From assembly GCF_004683885.1 (NCBI RefSeq), contig NZ_CP038440.1:1522001-1586000 (forward strand): a DNA stretch of 64,000 nt. The letters are read 5' to 3'. The position numbers and the translations under genes are program-made. Numbering within the stretch: position 1 is the stretch's first letter; each line of letters begins with the position of its first letter. Under the pieces are notes generated by a model. The model was not told the DNA's origin. It searched no databases and saw only the letters and a program-made list of their open reading frames with translations. This DNA is from Brevundimonas sp. MF30-B (GTDB lineage Bacteria; Pseudomonadota; Alphaproteobacteria; Caulobacterales; Caulobacteraceae). This document shows, piece after piece, positions 30,875-39,240 of the stretch.

Positions 30875-30907
30875 TAGAAAGAGCGTCGATTTTCGTGGAG
30901 CCGGCGC

Positions 30908-30936
30908 TTGCAACCGCCGGAATCGCCCGCTATATC
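30908..30936 (+). promoter_or_regulatory. Promoter of tRNA-Glu
   Basis: TTGCAA (30908-30913) and TATATC (30931-30936) are spaced by 17 bp and lie 20 bp before the tRNA, a good housekeeping sigma match. Confidence 0.5.
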
Positions 30937-30955
30937 GCCGGCTCTCCCGCGCAGC

Positions 30956-31030
30956 GGTCCCTTCGTCTATCGGTTAGGACGTCAGGTTTTCAACCTGAAA
31001 AGAGGGGTTCGATTCCCCTAGGGACTGCCA
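30956..31030 (+). tRNA. tRNA-Glu (TTC anticodon)
   Basis: A full cloverleaf of 75 nt. The acceptor stem GGTCCCT pairs with AGGGACT, the anticodon arm CAGGTTTTCAACCTG exposes TTC, and the T arm is GGGGTTCGATTCCCC. The CCA end is encoded. It lies between recJ and the LOV kinase gene. Confidence 0.95.
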
Positions 31031-31129
31031 CGCGGGAGATTTTCGCCCGACATCCTGTGCGTCCTTGGAGCCTTTGCAGCGCTCGCGGATTTGGCTTAAC
31101 CGGTGAAAACCGGCCGCCCAGGACGCCAG

Positions 31130-32722
31130 ATGAAAAACTCTCCCGAAAAGCCGCCGGTCGGCCATCCGCACCATCCCATGGTGACTGCCGAAGGCTTTGG
31201 CGGGACCGACGACATCTTCTTTGCGGCCGTCGAGATGACGCGCATGCCGATGATCGTCACCGACCCCAATCTGCCGGACAATCCGATCGTCTTCGCCAAT
31301 GCGGCGTTCGTTGAGATGAGCGGCTATTCTCACGCCGAAATCCTGGGGCGCAACTGTCGCTTCCTGCAGGGGGCCGGCACGGATCGCGACACGGTCAGCC
31401 AAGTGCGTCAGGCGATCGAGGACCGCACCGACATCGCGGTTGAAATCCTGAACTACAAGCGCGACGGCTCGGCGTTCTGGAACGCCCTGTTCGTCAGTCC
31501 GGTGTTCGCGCCCGATGGGCGGCTGGTCTATTTCTTCGCCTCGCAGCTGGACGTGACGCGTCGCCGGGACGCCGAGGACGCCCTGCGCCAGGCGCAGAAG
31601 ATGGAGGCCGTCGGTCAGCTGACGGGCGGCATCGCCCACGACTTCAACAACATGCTCACCGTCATCATGGGCAATGTCGAAAGCGCGCTGGAGAAATCCG
31701 AGGACGAGACCATAAGGCGTCGATTGGAGCGGGCTCTTGAGGGGGCGCGACGCGCCGAGACCCTGACCAGTCAACTTCTGGCGTTTGCGCGCAAACAGCG
31801 GCTGGACGGACGGCCGACCAATCTGAACGCGCTGGCTGAGGCCACCCGCGCCATGGCAGGCCGCACCCTGGGCAGCCATGTCTCCATAAGACTGGACCTG
31901 GATCAGGATCTGCGGCTGGCCCGCATCGACGCCGTGCAAGCTGAAACGGCTCTGCTCAACATTTTGATCAACGCGCGCGACGCCTTGCCCGAGACGGGCG
32001 GATCCGTCGTCGTGGCGACGCGCAACCTGACCCTCACGGACGAGGGACACCCCAGCGGGGCGGCGGCCGGCGACTATGTCGTCATGTCAGTCAGCGACGA
32101 CGGCGAAGGCATGACGCCCGACGTGTTGCAGCGTGTCACGGAGCCCTTTTTCACCACCAAGGAGGTTGGGCGGGGCACCGGCATGGGGTTGGCCATGGTG
32201 TATGGCTTCATGCGTCAGAGCCAGGGCCAGCTTCATCTGGAATCGACGCCGGGCGTCGGCACGACGGTGTCTCTCCTCTTTCCGGCCGTGTCGGGGGATG
32301 CGGCCTATCCCGAGCGCGCGCCGATGCGGGAGGTGAAGGGCGGCGACGAGACCATCCTGATGGTCGAGGACAACCTGGACGTCATGGAGATGGGGCGATC
32401 GATTCTGAACGATTTCGGCTATGAGGTCGTCAGCGCCGGAACGGCTCGCGACGCCCTGGCCATGATCGATGCGGGTCGATCCTTCGATCTGCTGTTCACC
32501 GACATCGTCATGCCGGGCGGCATGAACGGGGTGACGCTGGCGCATGAAGTTCGGCGGCGGCGTCCGCATGCGAAGGTTCTGTTGACCACCGGATGGGCGG
32601 ATCGTGCGCTCGACGACGTCGAGGATCGCGGAGGCTTCGACCTGATCGGCAAACCGTATCGGCGCGCGGACCTGGCCCGCAAGGTCAGATTGCTGCTGGA
32701 CGGGCCGGACGGCGTCTCCTGA
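31130..32722 (+). CDS. LOV-domain hybrid histidine kinase
   Basis: A 530-residue cytoplasmic sensor. A PAS/LOV domain (about residues 25-140) has the photoactive GRNCRFLQG motif with C76, so it should bind flavin and respond to blue light. A HisKA/HATPase core follows, with phospho-acceptor H170 in GGIAHDFNN and ATP motifs NARDALPETGG, DDGEGM and GRGTGMGLAMVYG. A C-terminal receiver has D458 in LLFTDIVMPG. ATG 31130 is preferred over GTG 31103 because AGGA precedes it. The HDFNN type differs from the HWE-type LovK kinase. No partner regulator is adjacent. Confidence 0.92.
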   Translation: MKNSPEKPPVGHPHHPMVTAEGFGGTDDIFFAAVEMTRMPMIVTDPNLPDNPIVFANAAFVEMSGYSHAEILGRNCRFLQGAGTDRDTVSQVRQAIEDRTDIAVEILNYKRDGSAFWNALFVSPVFAPDGRLVYFFASQLDVTRRRDAEDALRQAQKMEAVGQLTGGIAHDFNNMLTVIMGNVESALEKSEDETIRRRLERALEGARRAETLTSQLLAFARKQRLDGRPTNLNALAEATRAMAGRTLGSHVSIRLDLDQDLRLARIDAVQAETALLNILINARDALPETGGSVVVATRNLTLTDEGHPSGAAAGDYVVMSVSDDGEGMTPDVLQRVTEPFFTTKEVGRGTGMGLAMVYGFMRQSQGQLHLESTPGVGTTVSLLFPAVSGDAAYPERAPMREVKGGDETILMVEDNLDVMEMGRSILNDFGYEVVSAGTARDALAMIDAGRSFDLLFTDIVMPGGMNGVTLAHEVRRRRPHAKVLLTTGWADRALDDVEDRGGFDLIGKPYRRADLARKVRLLLDGPDGVS

Positions 32723-32828
32723 TTGCATTGCGCGCCTTGTAACCGTCGTTTTTCGCTTTCCCGTCGTTCGCGGAACCGTGTTAAGGGATTAACCGTCTGC
32801 GTTTTTCGTTGCAGGCGGGGGTGGCGCT

Positions 32829-33371
32829 TTGTCAGAAATCGAGGGAGCCGAAGGCGCAGTGCGCCTGACGGGCAAGGTCAAGTGGTTCGATATCGGCAAG
32901 GGGTACGGGTTCGTCGTTCCCGACGATCCGGCGCAGACCGATAACAAGGACGTTCTTCTTCACATCAGCAGCCTGCGCGGCCTCGGGCGCGACAGGGCGG
33001 ACGAAGGCGCGTCGATTCAGTTCACAGGGGTGCGACGGCCCAAGGGCTGGCAAGTCGCCGAGGTCATCGATCTGGACCGCGTCGACGGGGCCGGCGACCG
33101 GCGGAGCGCGGACGTGCGCACCGCATCCTCCCCGCTGACCGACCCTGCCGCTTCCGCAAGCCCGCTGGAGTCCGCGGTCGTCAAGTGGTTCAATCGAACC
33201 AAAGGCTACGGATTCGTAGTGCGGGACGGCTCGGGCGGCGATATCTTCGTCCACATCGAGACGTTGCGGCGCTCGGGCCTGGACGACCTGGTCCCGGGAG
33301 ACGCCGTTCAAGTGCGGTTTGCCGAAGGTCCGAAGGGACTGGTGGTGGCGGAAATCAGACCGGGCGGGTGA
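32829..33371 (+). CDS. Double cold-shock-domain protein
   Basis: A 180-residue protein with two cold-shock domains. The first (about residues 13-75) reads [19 protein letters not shown] and the second (about 115-180) [19 protein letters not shown] with [13 protein letters not shown]. Both have the RNP1-like KGYGFV strand, so both should bind single-stranded nucleic acid. A Ser/Pro/Ala-rich linker of about 40 residues separates them. TTG 32829 gives [10 protein letters not shown], the usual N-terminus of the Caulobacter-type double protein. It is probably cytoplasmic and stress- or growth-phase-related. Confidence 0.9.
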   Translation: MSEIEGAEGAVRLTGKVKWFDIGKGYGFVVPDDPAQTDNKDVLLHISSLRGLGRDRADEGASIQFTGVRRPKGWQVAEVIDLDRVDGAGDRRSADVRTASSPLTDPAASASPLESAVVKWFNRTKGYGFVVRDGSGGDIFVHIETLRRSGLDDLVPGDAVQVRFAEGPKGLVVAEIRPGG

Positions 33372-33399
33372 ACCTCCGCCCCATATGAGGGCGTAATAG

Positions 33400-33879
33400 A
33401 TGAGTATCACACGTCGCGTCATGATCGGCGTCCTGGGGCTGACGCTCAGCGTGTCGGCGGCCTGCGCGCAGTCCTCAACGCCGGTCGATGCCGCGGGGAG
33501 AGCGCTTGAGCCCCTCAGCGTGACCACCGCCACCGGCAAGCACGACTTCATGGTCGAGATCGCCGACACAGAAGAGTTGCGCCAGCGCGGGCTGATGTTC
33601 CGCGATCCTTTGCCGGACGACCGTGGGATGCTGTTCCAGTTCCCGCAGGCTTCGGAGCAGAGCTTCTGGATGCGCAACACGCCCAGCCCTCTGGACATCA
33701 TCTACATAGATCCGCGCGGACGCATCGTTTCCATCGCCAAGCATGCCACCCCCATGTCTGACACACCCATCCCGTCCTATGGCGCGGCCAACGGGGTGCT
33801 GGAGGTGAGGGCCGGCCGCGCGGACGAGATCGGCGCCAAGCCTGGCGACGTTGTCACCCACCCCTTCTTTCGTCCCTGA
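33400..33879 (+). CDS. DUF192 family exported protein
   Basis: A 159-residue protein with a signal peptide to about residue 23 (SVSAACAQ). The DUF192 core is complete: [49 protein letters not shown] and [20 protein letters not shown]. Members are small secreted or periplasmic proteins of unknown biochemical role. It lies 28 bp after the cold-shock gene and may share its transcript. Confidence 0.88.
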   Translation: MSITRRVMIGVLGLTLSVSAACAQSSTPVDAAGRALEPLSVTTATGKHDFMVEIADTEELRQRGLMFRDPLPDDRGMLFQFPQASEQSFWMRNTPSPLDIIYIDPRGRIVSIAKHATPMSDTPIPSYGAANGVLEVRAGRADEIGAKPGDVVTHPFFRP

Positions 33880-33890
33880 CCGCTGACGCA

Positions 33891-33919
33891 TTGCGGGCGG
33901 CCCGGCGCCATGCCAATAA
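33891..33919 (+). promoter_or_regulatory. Promoter of tRNA-Pro
   Basis: TTGCGG (33891-33896) and CAATAA (33914-33919) are separated by 17 bp and placed just before the tRNA. The -35 is weak. Confidence 0.35.
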
Positions 33920-33933
33920 GCCGCTCCTCGGTT

Positions 33934-34010
33934 CGGGGTGTAGCGCAGCCTGGTAGCGCATCTGCTTTGGGAGCAGAGGGTCGCAGGTTCGAATCCTGCC
34001 GCCCCGACCA
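33934..34010 (+). tRNA. tRNA-Pro (TGG anticodon)
   Basis: A 77-nt tRNA. The acceptor CGGGGTG pairs with CGCCCCG, the anticodon arm CTGCTTTGGGAGCAG exposes TGG, and the T arm is GCAGGTTCGAATCCTGC. The CCA end is encoded. DNA just downstream changes in composition, as at integration hotspots. Confidence 0.95.
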
Positions 34011-34402
34011 ATAATTCAGCCTGCTAGGCCCCTAAGCTCATGTTCGTCATGAGCTTCTTTCCGAGTTGGGGCACAGATTTGGGGCTGCTTCGGCGGTTCA
34101 GCGCTATTCACGCCTGATCACGATGCGTTGCCGGCGGCGATTTGAGATCACAGGCGTCATTGATTCGTTTTTGGCGCTGATTCGGGGCGCCGTCCTGCGT
34201 CCTCGGAATCTGGGACGCTGAGGCTGATCGGCCGATCCAGCGGCAGCCTTAATCATCCAATCCGTCAGAGGCGAATTCGCCGCGTGCCGGGCCTTCCGGC
34301 CCAGCCCGCCGGCCAGCACGCTGCATGGCGTTCAGCGCGGAGCCTCAGTCGCCATACGTCGGACGGCGGACAGGCCGCCCTGAGAGCGCCGGGTTGCGGC
34401 GT
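34011..34402. other. Gene-poor, compositionally different stretch after tRNA-Pro
   Basis: About 390 bases with lower G+C and no convincing gene. A 71-codon minus-strand frame (34104-34319) has no recognisable domain and no good ribosome-binding site. No integrase, direct repeat of the tRNA end, or insertion sequence is visible. It may be the remnant of an old insertion. Confidence 0.4.
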
Positions 34403-34868
34403 TCAGCGCAGAGCCCGCATCTTCTTCATCAGGGCGTTGCGGGCCTGGCGATGAGCGCCAGCCGCTTGATCACGCTCTTTGGCCAGATCGGCTTCGCGCT
34501 CGTCTAGGGCGGCTTGGGCCGCCGCCCACTCCTGGTCCAGCCTGTCGGCTTCCGCCTGTAGCGCCTTCCGCCTCTTTTCGGCTGCTGGGGGCGCGGCCGC
34601 CTTTTGGGGAGCCGGCCGCCTTTTGGGGAGCCGGCCGCCTTCCCAGCCGGCTCTTGTCGATCGCCTCACCCCGTTGGATCACCTCGCCCGGGTCGGCCAT
34701 CGCCGCGTCGTAGTCCGGCCCGTCATGGATCTCTTTCGCCAGGCCGTCCTTGAAGATGTCGCGGTGCATGCCCCATGCTCGCAGGGCCTTGGCGCGCGAC
34801 GACGCGGCCACGCTGAAGGCGTGGAAGCCGTCCGACCAGGAAAAGACCTTGAGCCTCGCCTTCGCCAT
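34403..34868 (-). pseudogene. TolA-like coiled-coil protein, frame broken by a 19-bp tandem duplication
   Basis: The N-terminal frame reads MAKARLKVFSWSDGFHAFSV and AKALRAWGMHRDIFKDGLA; the C-terminal frame reads AEADRLDQEWAAAQAALDE and ends MRALR. This matches a family of small proteins, often called TolA-like in sphingomonads and relatives, with an N-terminal globular part and an Ala/Glu/Arg coiled coil. An exact 19-bp repeat (34596-34614 and 34615-34633) puts the two parts in different frames. Deleting one copy gives a single 148-residue protein. As it stands, the product would be an abnormal frame-shifted protein. Confidence 0.75.
34596..34633. repeat. Two perfect 19-bp tandem repeats
   Basis: Two adjacent copies of GCCGCCTTTTGGGGAGCCG, followed by an 8-base partial third copy. 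Nineteen is not a multiple of three, so each added copy shifts the frame of the surrounding coding sequence. This is the exact cause of the break in the TolA-like gene. Confidence 0.95.
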
Positions 34869-35072
34869 GCGCAGCGTCCGTCCGCCGTACCCTCATCATT
34901 TTACCAAACGGAATGGGTGACCTTTTGTCGGGAGTCGAGGTGGTTTTTGGATCCTGCGATGAGATCCCAAAGGTGGAGATGCTCTATCGCCTTCCACATC
35001 CGTTCTGATCTCGATCGACTCTAGTGGGTCCGCTTTCCACCCTTATCCTTATGGCTGAGAGGCCTGATCGGA

Positions 35073-35101
35073 CTGATAATCAGACCGACTTTAACGGTCT
35101 G
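35073..35101. promoter_or_regulatory. Palindrome and stem-loop upstream of the CHASE3 kinase
   Basis: CTGATAATCAG (35073-35083) is a perfect palindrome and overlaps CAGACCG-N7-CGGTCTG (35081-35101), a 7-bp-arm inverted repeat. Both lie 29-57 bp before the hybrid kinase gene. They could be an operator or an RNA structure in the leader. The 260 bp from 34869 to 35129 hold nothing else I can name. Confidence 0.3.
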
Positions 35102-35129
35102 CTGATGAAGCTCGCCGCTGAATGCTCGT

Positions 35130-37628
35130 ATGATCCGCTCTGCACCTGATCGCCACGCATCCAAGAGCCTCAAGCGTTGGCTAGGCTTCCTGGGCATCGC
35201 CCTGGTCGTGCTCAGCCTCGGGGTGATGGGATTCGAACTGGCGCGGGAGTTCGAGCGGTCTCGCGTGCTCAGGCAGGAGATCGAGAAGTCCCACGAGACC
35301 CGGGCGCAGATCGAGCGGGTGTTTTCCTTGCTGCAAGACGCCGAGACCGGGCAGCGCGGCTTCATCATTACCGGCGACGAACGGTTCCTGGAACCCTACG
35401 ATGTCGCCGAGACGAACCTCGACGAGCAGATCTCACGCCTCGAAGCGCTATACGGCGGCGACGCCGCTCGAGCCCAGGATATGGAGGATTTGAAGGCCCT
35501 GGTCGCGCGCAAGCAGGCGACGCTCACTGAAGGGATCGAGACCCGCCAGCAACAGGGGCGTGATGCAGCCCTGGCGTTTGTCGCCAGCGGATCGGGCAAG
35601 GCGGCCATGGATGCGATCCGGGAGGAGATTGACCGCATGGTCGCGGTCGAGGCGGACGCCCTGCGCGATGTCGCAAGTCGGGCGGATCGCCGTACTAGAT
35701 CGACCGAGGGCCTGGTGGGCGTGCTTTTCGTTCTGCTGCTTGCCAGCGTGGCGACGGCCTTCTTCCTTATATGGCGCTATGTCGTCACCCGGCGGCGTCT
35801 GCTGTCCGAGGTGCAGGCGGTGGCCGCGCGCCAGACCACGATATTCGACAGCGCCATCGACGCCATTCTGACGTTGAACCCCAGCGGCAGCATCGAAACC
35901 CTGAATGCCGCCGGCGAACGCATGTTCGGCTGGTCGGCGAAGGACATCACGCGGCGCGACGTCTCGCTTCTGCTCGATGTAGCGGGGGATGACGAGGCCG
36001 CCTTTCTGGCGCGACTGGGCGCCCGCAACGGCGATTTCGAGGGCGGGCTGGTGCGCGAGATGACCGCGCGTCGGCGCGACGGCCTCGCATTTCCCGTAGA
36101 CGTGGCGCTTAGCCCCATGAAACTGCCGACCGGCGTGCATCTGGTCGCGGTCATTCGCGACATCACCGAGCGGCGTCGCATGGAGGAGATGAAGCGGCAA
36201 TTCGTGTCGACCGTCAGCCATGAGCTTCGGACGCCTCTGACCTCGATCGCCGGATCCCTGGGCCTGCTGACCGGCGGGGCGGCCGGCGCTTTGCCGGACC
36301 GTCCGGCGCGCCTCATCGCCATCGCCCACGCCAACAGCCAGCGGCTGGTGCGGCTGATCAACGACATCCTCGACATGGAGAAGCTGGAATCCGGTCAGAT
36401 GACGCTGGACCTCTCGCCGGTCGATCTGCGCGATATCGCCGAACGCTCGATCGAAAGTCTGCGCGGCTTCACCGAAGACCTGGGGGTGGACATCACTCTG
36501 GCGGGAGGCGCGGCGGCCCCGGTGCGCGGAGATGCCGATCGCCTGATCCAGGTGGCCGTCAATCTTATATCCAACGCTGCAAAGTTTTCTCCGACTGGCG
36601 GCACAGTCGAGGTATCGGTGCACCCCGAATCCCGCCTGGCCCGCCTCAGCGTCCGCGACGAAGGTCCGGGCATTCCAGACGAGTTCAGGTCGCGGATCTT
36701 CTCCAAGTTCGCCCAGGCGGACGGGTCCGACACCCGCGCCAAGGGCGGCACGGGCCTCGGCCTGGCCATCGCGCGCGAGATCGCGGAGCGGCATGGCGGC
36801 CGCCTGTGGTTCGAATCTCAGCCCGGGGCGGGTGCGACGTTCCATCTCGACCTGCCGATGACGCAGGACACACCCTCGACAGACGGCGAGCAGGCCCGGC
36901 TTCTGATCGTCGAAGACGATGCCGACGCCGCTCAGATTCTGCGCGACATGCTGATCATGGACGGCTTCGTCGCCGATATCGCACCGACCGCCCGGGAGGC
37001 CCTCGCAGCCGCGCATTCGGACCGATATGACGCCGTTCTGGTCGATCTGCAGTTGCCCGACGCCGATGGCGTCAGCCTGATCCGGGCGCTGCGGGCCAGG
37101 GCCTCTTCGCGTGACCTTCCGGTCGTGGTGGTGTCCGGCGACGTCGCTCGCGGCCGCGCCAGGGGCCGGTCGCTGGAAGTTGTTGACTGGCTGGAGAAGC
37201 CCTTCGACCAGACGCGCCTGCGCAACGCCGTGGCGGCCGTGCTGTCGCGGATCGGGGCGCAGCGGCCCAGGATCCTTCACGTCGATGACGACCCTGACAT
37301 TCTCACCGTCACCGCGTCCGCCCTTTCCGGCGTCGCCGACATGGAGCGTGCCGAAGATCTGGCCGCCGCTCGAAAGGCGCTGGCCGAGCGGAGGCATGAT
37401 CTCGTCATCCTCGACCTGGGCTTGCCCGACGGATCGGGCCTCGAGCTTCTGCCGCTGATGGAGGACGGCGTCGGCGGCCCGATCCCCGTCATCATCTATT
37501 CGGCTCAGGAAACCGACGCGGTGATGGGCGACCACGTCGAGGCCGTTCTGGTGAAATCGCGAACCTCGTTGGCCACGCTCGCCCGCACCGTGCGGCGGCT
37601 GACACGCAAGGGAGGCACGGCGCGATGA
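35130..37628 (+). CDS. CHASE3-PAS hybrid histidine kinase with two receiver domains
   Basis: An 832-residue membrane sensor kinase. An N-terminal helix (about residues 17-37) leads into a periplasmic CHASE3 domain (QDAETGQRGFIITGDERFLEPY), followed by a second helix near residues 195-215. A PAS domain (AIDAILTLNPSGSIETLNAAGERMFGWSA), HisKA with H364 in TVSHELRTPLTSI, and HATPase_c follow. Two receivers come last, with D639 and D762. ATG 35130 begins MIRSAPDRH. It overlaps the response-regulator gene by 4 bp, so kinase, regulator and HPt form one operon. Confidence 0.93.
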   Translation: MIRSAPDRHASKSLKRWLGFLGIALVVLSLGVMGFELAREFERSRVLRQEIEKSHETRAQIERVFSLLQDAETGQRGFIITGDERFLEPYDVAETNLDEQISRLEALYGGDAARAQDMEDLKALVARKQATLTEGIETRQQQGRDAALAFVASGSGKAAMDAIREEIDRMVAVEADALRDVASRADRRTRSTEGLVGVLFVLLLASVATAFFLIWRYVVTRRRLLSEVQAVAARQTTIFDSAIDAILTLNPSGSIETLNAAGERMFGWSAKDITRRDVSLLLDVAGDDEAAFLARLGARNGDFEGGLVREMTARRRDGLAFPVDVALSPMKLPTGVHLVAVIRDITERRRMEEMKRQFVSTVSHELRTPLTSIAGSLGLLTGGAAGALPDRPARLIAIAHANSQRLVRLINDILDMEKLESGQMTLDLSPVDLRDIAERSIESLRGFTEDLGVDITLAGGAAAPVRGDADRLIQVAVNLISNAAKFSPTGGTVEVSVHPESRLARLSVRDEGPGIPDEFRSRIFSKFAQADGSDTRAKGGTGLGLAIAREIAERHGGRLWFESQPGAGATFHLDLPMTQDTPSTDGEQARLLIVEDDADAAQILRDMLIMDGFVADIAPTAREALAAAHSDRYDAVLVDLQLPDADGVSLIRALRARASSRDLPVVVVSGDVARGRARGRSLEVVDWLEKPFDQTRLRNAVAAVLSRIGAQRPRILHVDDDPDILTVTASALSGVADMERAEDLAAARKALAERRHDLVILDLGLPDGSGLELLPLMEDGVGGPIPVIIYSAQETDAVMGDHVEAVLVKSRTSLATLARTVRRLTRKGGTAR

Positions 37629-38017
37629 GCGATCTGCATCTGCTCCACATCGACGACGAGGATGACATCCGCGAGGTCGCGGCCTACGCGCTGGAGATCG
37701 ATCCCACGATCAGGCTGCAGTCCGCATCGTCGGGCGCGGAGGCGCTGGCCAGGCTCGAAGCCGGGCTCAGGCCCGACGTCATTCTGCTGGACGTCATGAT
37801 GCCGGGCATGGATGGCCCCAGCACCCTTGAGGGGCTGCGCCAGATCGACGGCCTGCAGACCACGCCCGTCATCTTCATGACCGCGCGTGTCCAGGCGGAA
37901 GAGCGCGATCGATACGCGGCCCTCGGAGCGATCGGGGTGATCAACAAGCCCTTCGATCCCATGGCGCTGGCGGCGGAAGTGCGATCGCTGCTGGCGGCGG
38001 GACGACATGACCGGTGA
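37625..38017 (+). CDS. Single-domain response regulator
   Basis: A 130-residue receiver with no output domain. The acidic pocket (HIDDEDD), phospho-acceptor D56 in VILLDVMMPGMDG, the switch Thr in IFMTAR and the Lys in INKPFDP are intact. CheY/DivK-like stand-alone receivers act through protein contacts. It overlaps both the kinase gene and the HPt gene. Confidence 0.92.
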   Translation: MSDLHLLHIDDEDDIREVAAYALEIDPTIRLQSASSGAEALARLEAGLRPDVILLDVMMPGMDGPSTLEGLRQIDGLQTTPVIFMTARVQAEERDRYAALGAIGVINKPFDPMALAAEVRSLLAAGRHDR

Positions 38018-38273
38018 TCCGCTGGAAGCCCTGAGGCGGCGCTTTGTCGAGCGCGCAAAGACCGAAGCCGATAGCCTCGAACGCGCGCTTTTGCAGGGCG
38101 ACCGGTCAGAAATGGAACGCGTGGTTCACGGGTTCGCAGGGGCCGCCGGCGTGTTCGGCTATCAGGCGCTAAGCGAGCAGGCTGCCGTGCTGGATGGCCA
38201 GTTCGCTCGCCGCGACCCTCCGGATGAAGACAGGCTGCGCGACTTGGTCTCCGCCATCCGCGCGGTCGGCTAA
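38007..38273 (+). CDS. HPt phosphotransfer protein
   Basis: An 88-residue four-helix protein with phospho-acceptor H41 in VVHGFAGAAGVFGY, the typical HPt motif. It overlaps the regulator gene by 11 bp and finishes the phosphorelay set. Its stop overlaps the stop of the convergent pilus gene by 4 bp. Confidence 0.85.
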   Translation: MTGDPLEALRRRFVERAKTEADSLERALLQGDRSEMERVVHGFAGAAGVFGYQALSEQAAVLDGQFARRDPPDEDRLRDLVSAIRAVG

Positions 38274-38701
38274 TCGTAATCGATGCTGACCGGAAGCACA
38301 GCCATTCCCGCATGCTGGGAGGTGCGGCCTGTGATCCTGAGAGTGTCCTGTCCGTCCGCATCCAAACGACCGCTGAGGCCGTCGGATATGTCGCCGTCGT
38401 TGGCGCTCCAGATGCTCAGTTCACGCCAGTCTGCCTGATCTCGGCGTGGCAGCCGAATGCGGTAGGCTCTGCCGGCGTCTCCGCTCAGCCGGATGACGGC
38501 GGCGCTGTCAGCCGTAACGCCGTCCTGAGCGACCAGGGCAGCAGCATCCGCGTCGCGGTCAAGGCGCATGGGGCTTAAGGTCGCCACGCTGAGACTGCGC
38601 TGAACCTGCAGGGCGGCGCCGCCCGCGGCGGACTGAGCCTGAGCGCTGGTCCCCCAAAGGGCGAGTGCGCCGGTGACTATGATGATCCGGATCAACGTCA
38701 T
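38270..38701 (-). CDS. Exported DUF4402-like pilus-associated protein
   Basis: A 143-residue protein with a signal peptide to about residue 22 (WGTSAQAQ). The mature part is beta-rich, with the segment LQVQRSLSVATLSPMRL and a closing SIDYD like DUF4402 fimbrial proteins. It is the last gene of the minus-strand pilus operon and starts at the stop of the preceding gene. It could be a minor or tip subunit. Confidence 0.65.
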   Translation of the reverse strand: MTLIRIIIVTGALALWGTSAQAQSAAGGAALQVQRSLSVATLSPMRLDRDADAAALVAQDGVTADSAAVIRLSGDAGRAYRIRLPRRDQADWRELSIWSANDGDISDGLSGRLDADGQDTLRITGRTSQHAGMAVLPVSIDYD

Positions 38702-39240
38702 CAGATGAACTGCGCCGTGACGATATAGCTCACTGGCTGGTTCCCGCTCGGCGCGTTCGCATCCAGACGAATATCCATGCCCAGACGGAACACCGCCGAG
38801 CCCAGCAGGCCGATGGGGTTGATGTCAAAACTCAGGCTGGACGCTTCGGCGGGCGCCGATCCGCTACGATAGCTCATGCCGCTGACGGCGGCGACCCGGA
38901 AGCGTGTGATGTGCGCCGCGCTAGAGCCGGTGACCGGCGTGATCGTCACGCGAATCGAGCGCAGGGCGCATAGGCTTGAGACGTTCAGGAAGCCGCAGTC
39001 GATCGTCACGGTCGGGGCGGTCACGACGCCGGGACCCAGGCGAATGGCGTCGCCCGAGACGCGCGTCACGCCGCCCGTCGTGGAAATCGAAAAGACCGTC
39101 GCGCTGGAGCCGCGGATCGTGTTGCCGAGAACCGGCGCGCCGGCCGGGGACGGCGTAACCCTGAGCTGAGCGTGAGCCATCGCGGGGGCCATCGACCAGC
39201 CCAGGGCGAGGGTGAGCAGAAGCCAGATGACGCGCATCAC
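38701..39240 (-). CDS. Exported pilus subunit-like protein
   Basis: A 179-residue exported protein with a signal peptide ending near residue 25 (MAPAMAHAQ). It is a Ser/Thr/Gly-rich beta protein with two Cys (IDCGFLN, SSLCALR) that can form a disulfide. It closes with SYIVTAQFI, which resembles a donor-type terminal strand. It overlaps the usher gene by 4 bp and is followed without a gap by the last gene. No closer family is recognised. Confidence 0.65.
   Translation of the reverse strand: MMRVIWLLLTLALGWSMAPAMAHAQLRVTPSPAGAPVLGNTIRGSSATVFSISTTGGVTRVSGDAIRLGPGVVTAPTVTIDCGFLNVSSLCALRSIRVTITPVTGSSAAHITRFRVAAVSGMSYRSGSAPAEASSLSFDINPIGLLGSAVFRLGMDIRLDANAPSGNQPVSYIVTAQFI

Noticed and set aside
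31094-31112. TTAACCGGTGAAAACCGG before the LOV kinase as a third copy of the TAACCGGTT operator
   Set aside because: Only one half-site is preserved and the palindrome is broken.
32785-32805. TTAA-GGGA-TTAACC before the cold-shock gene as a CtrA site
   Set aside because: The spacer is four bases, not seven, so it does not fit the CtrA consensus.
34104-34319. Minus-strand 71-codon frame after tRNA-Pro
   Set aside because: No domain, no ribosome-binding site and Arg-rich composition; treated as non-coding remnant.
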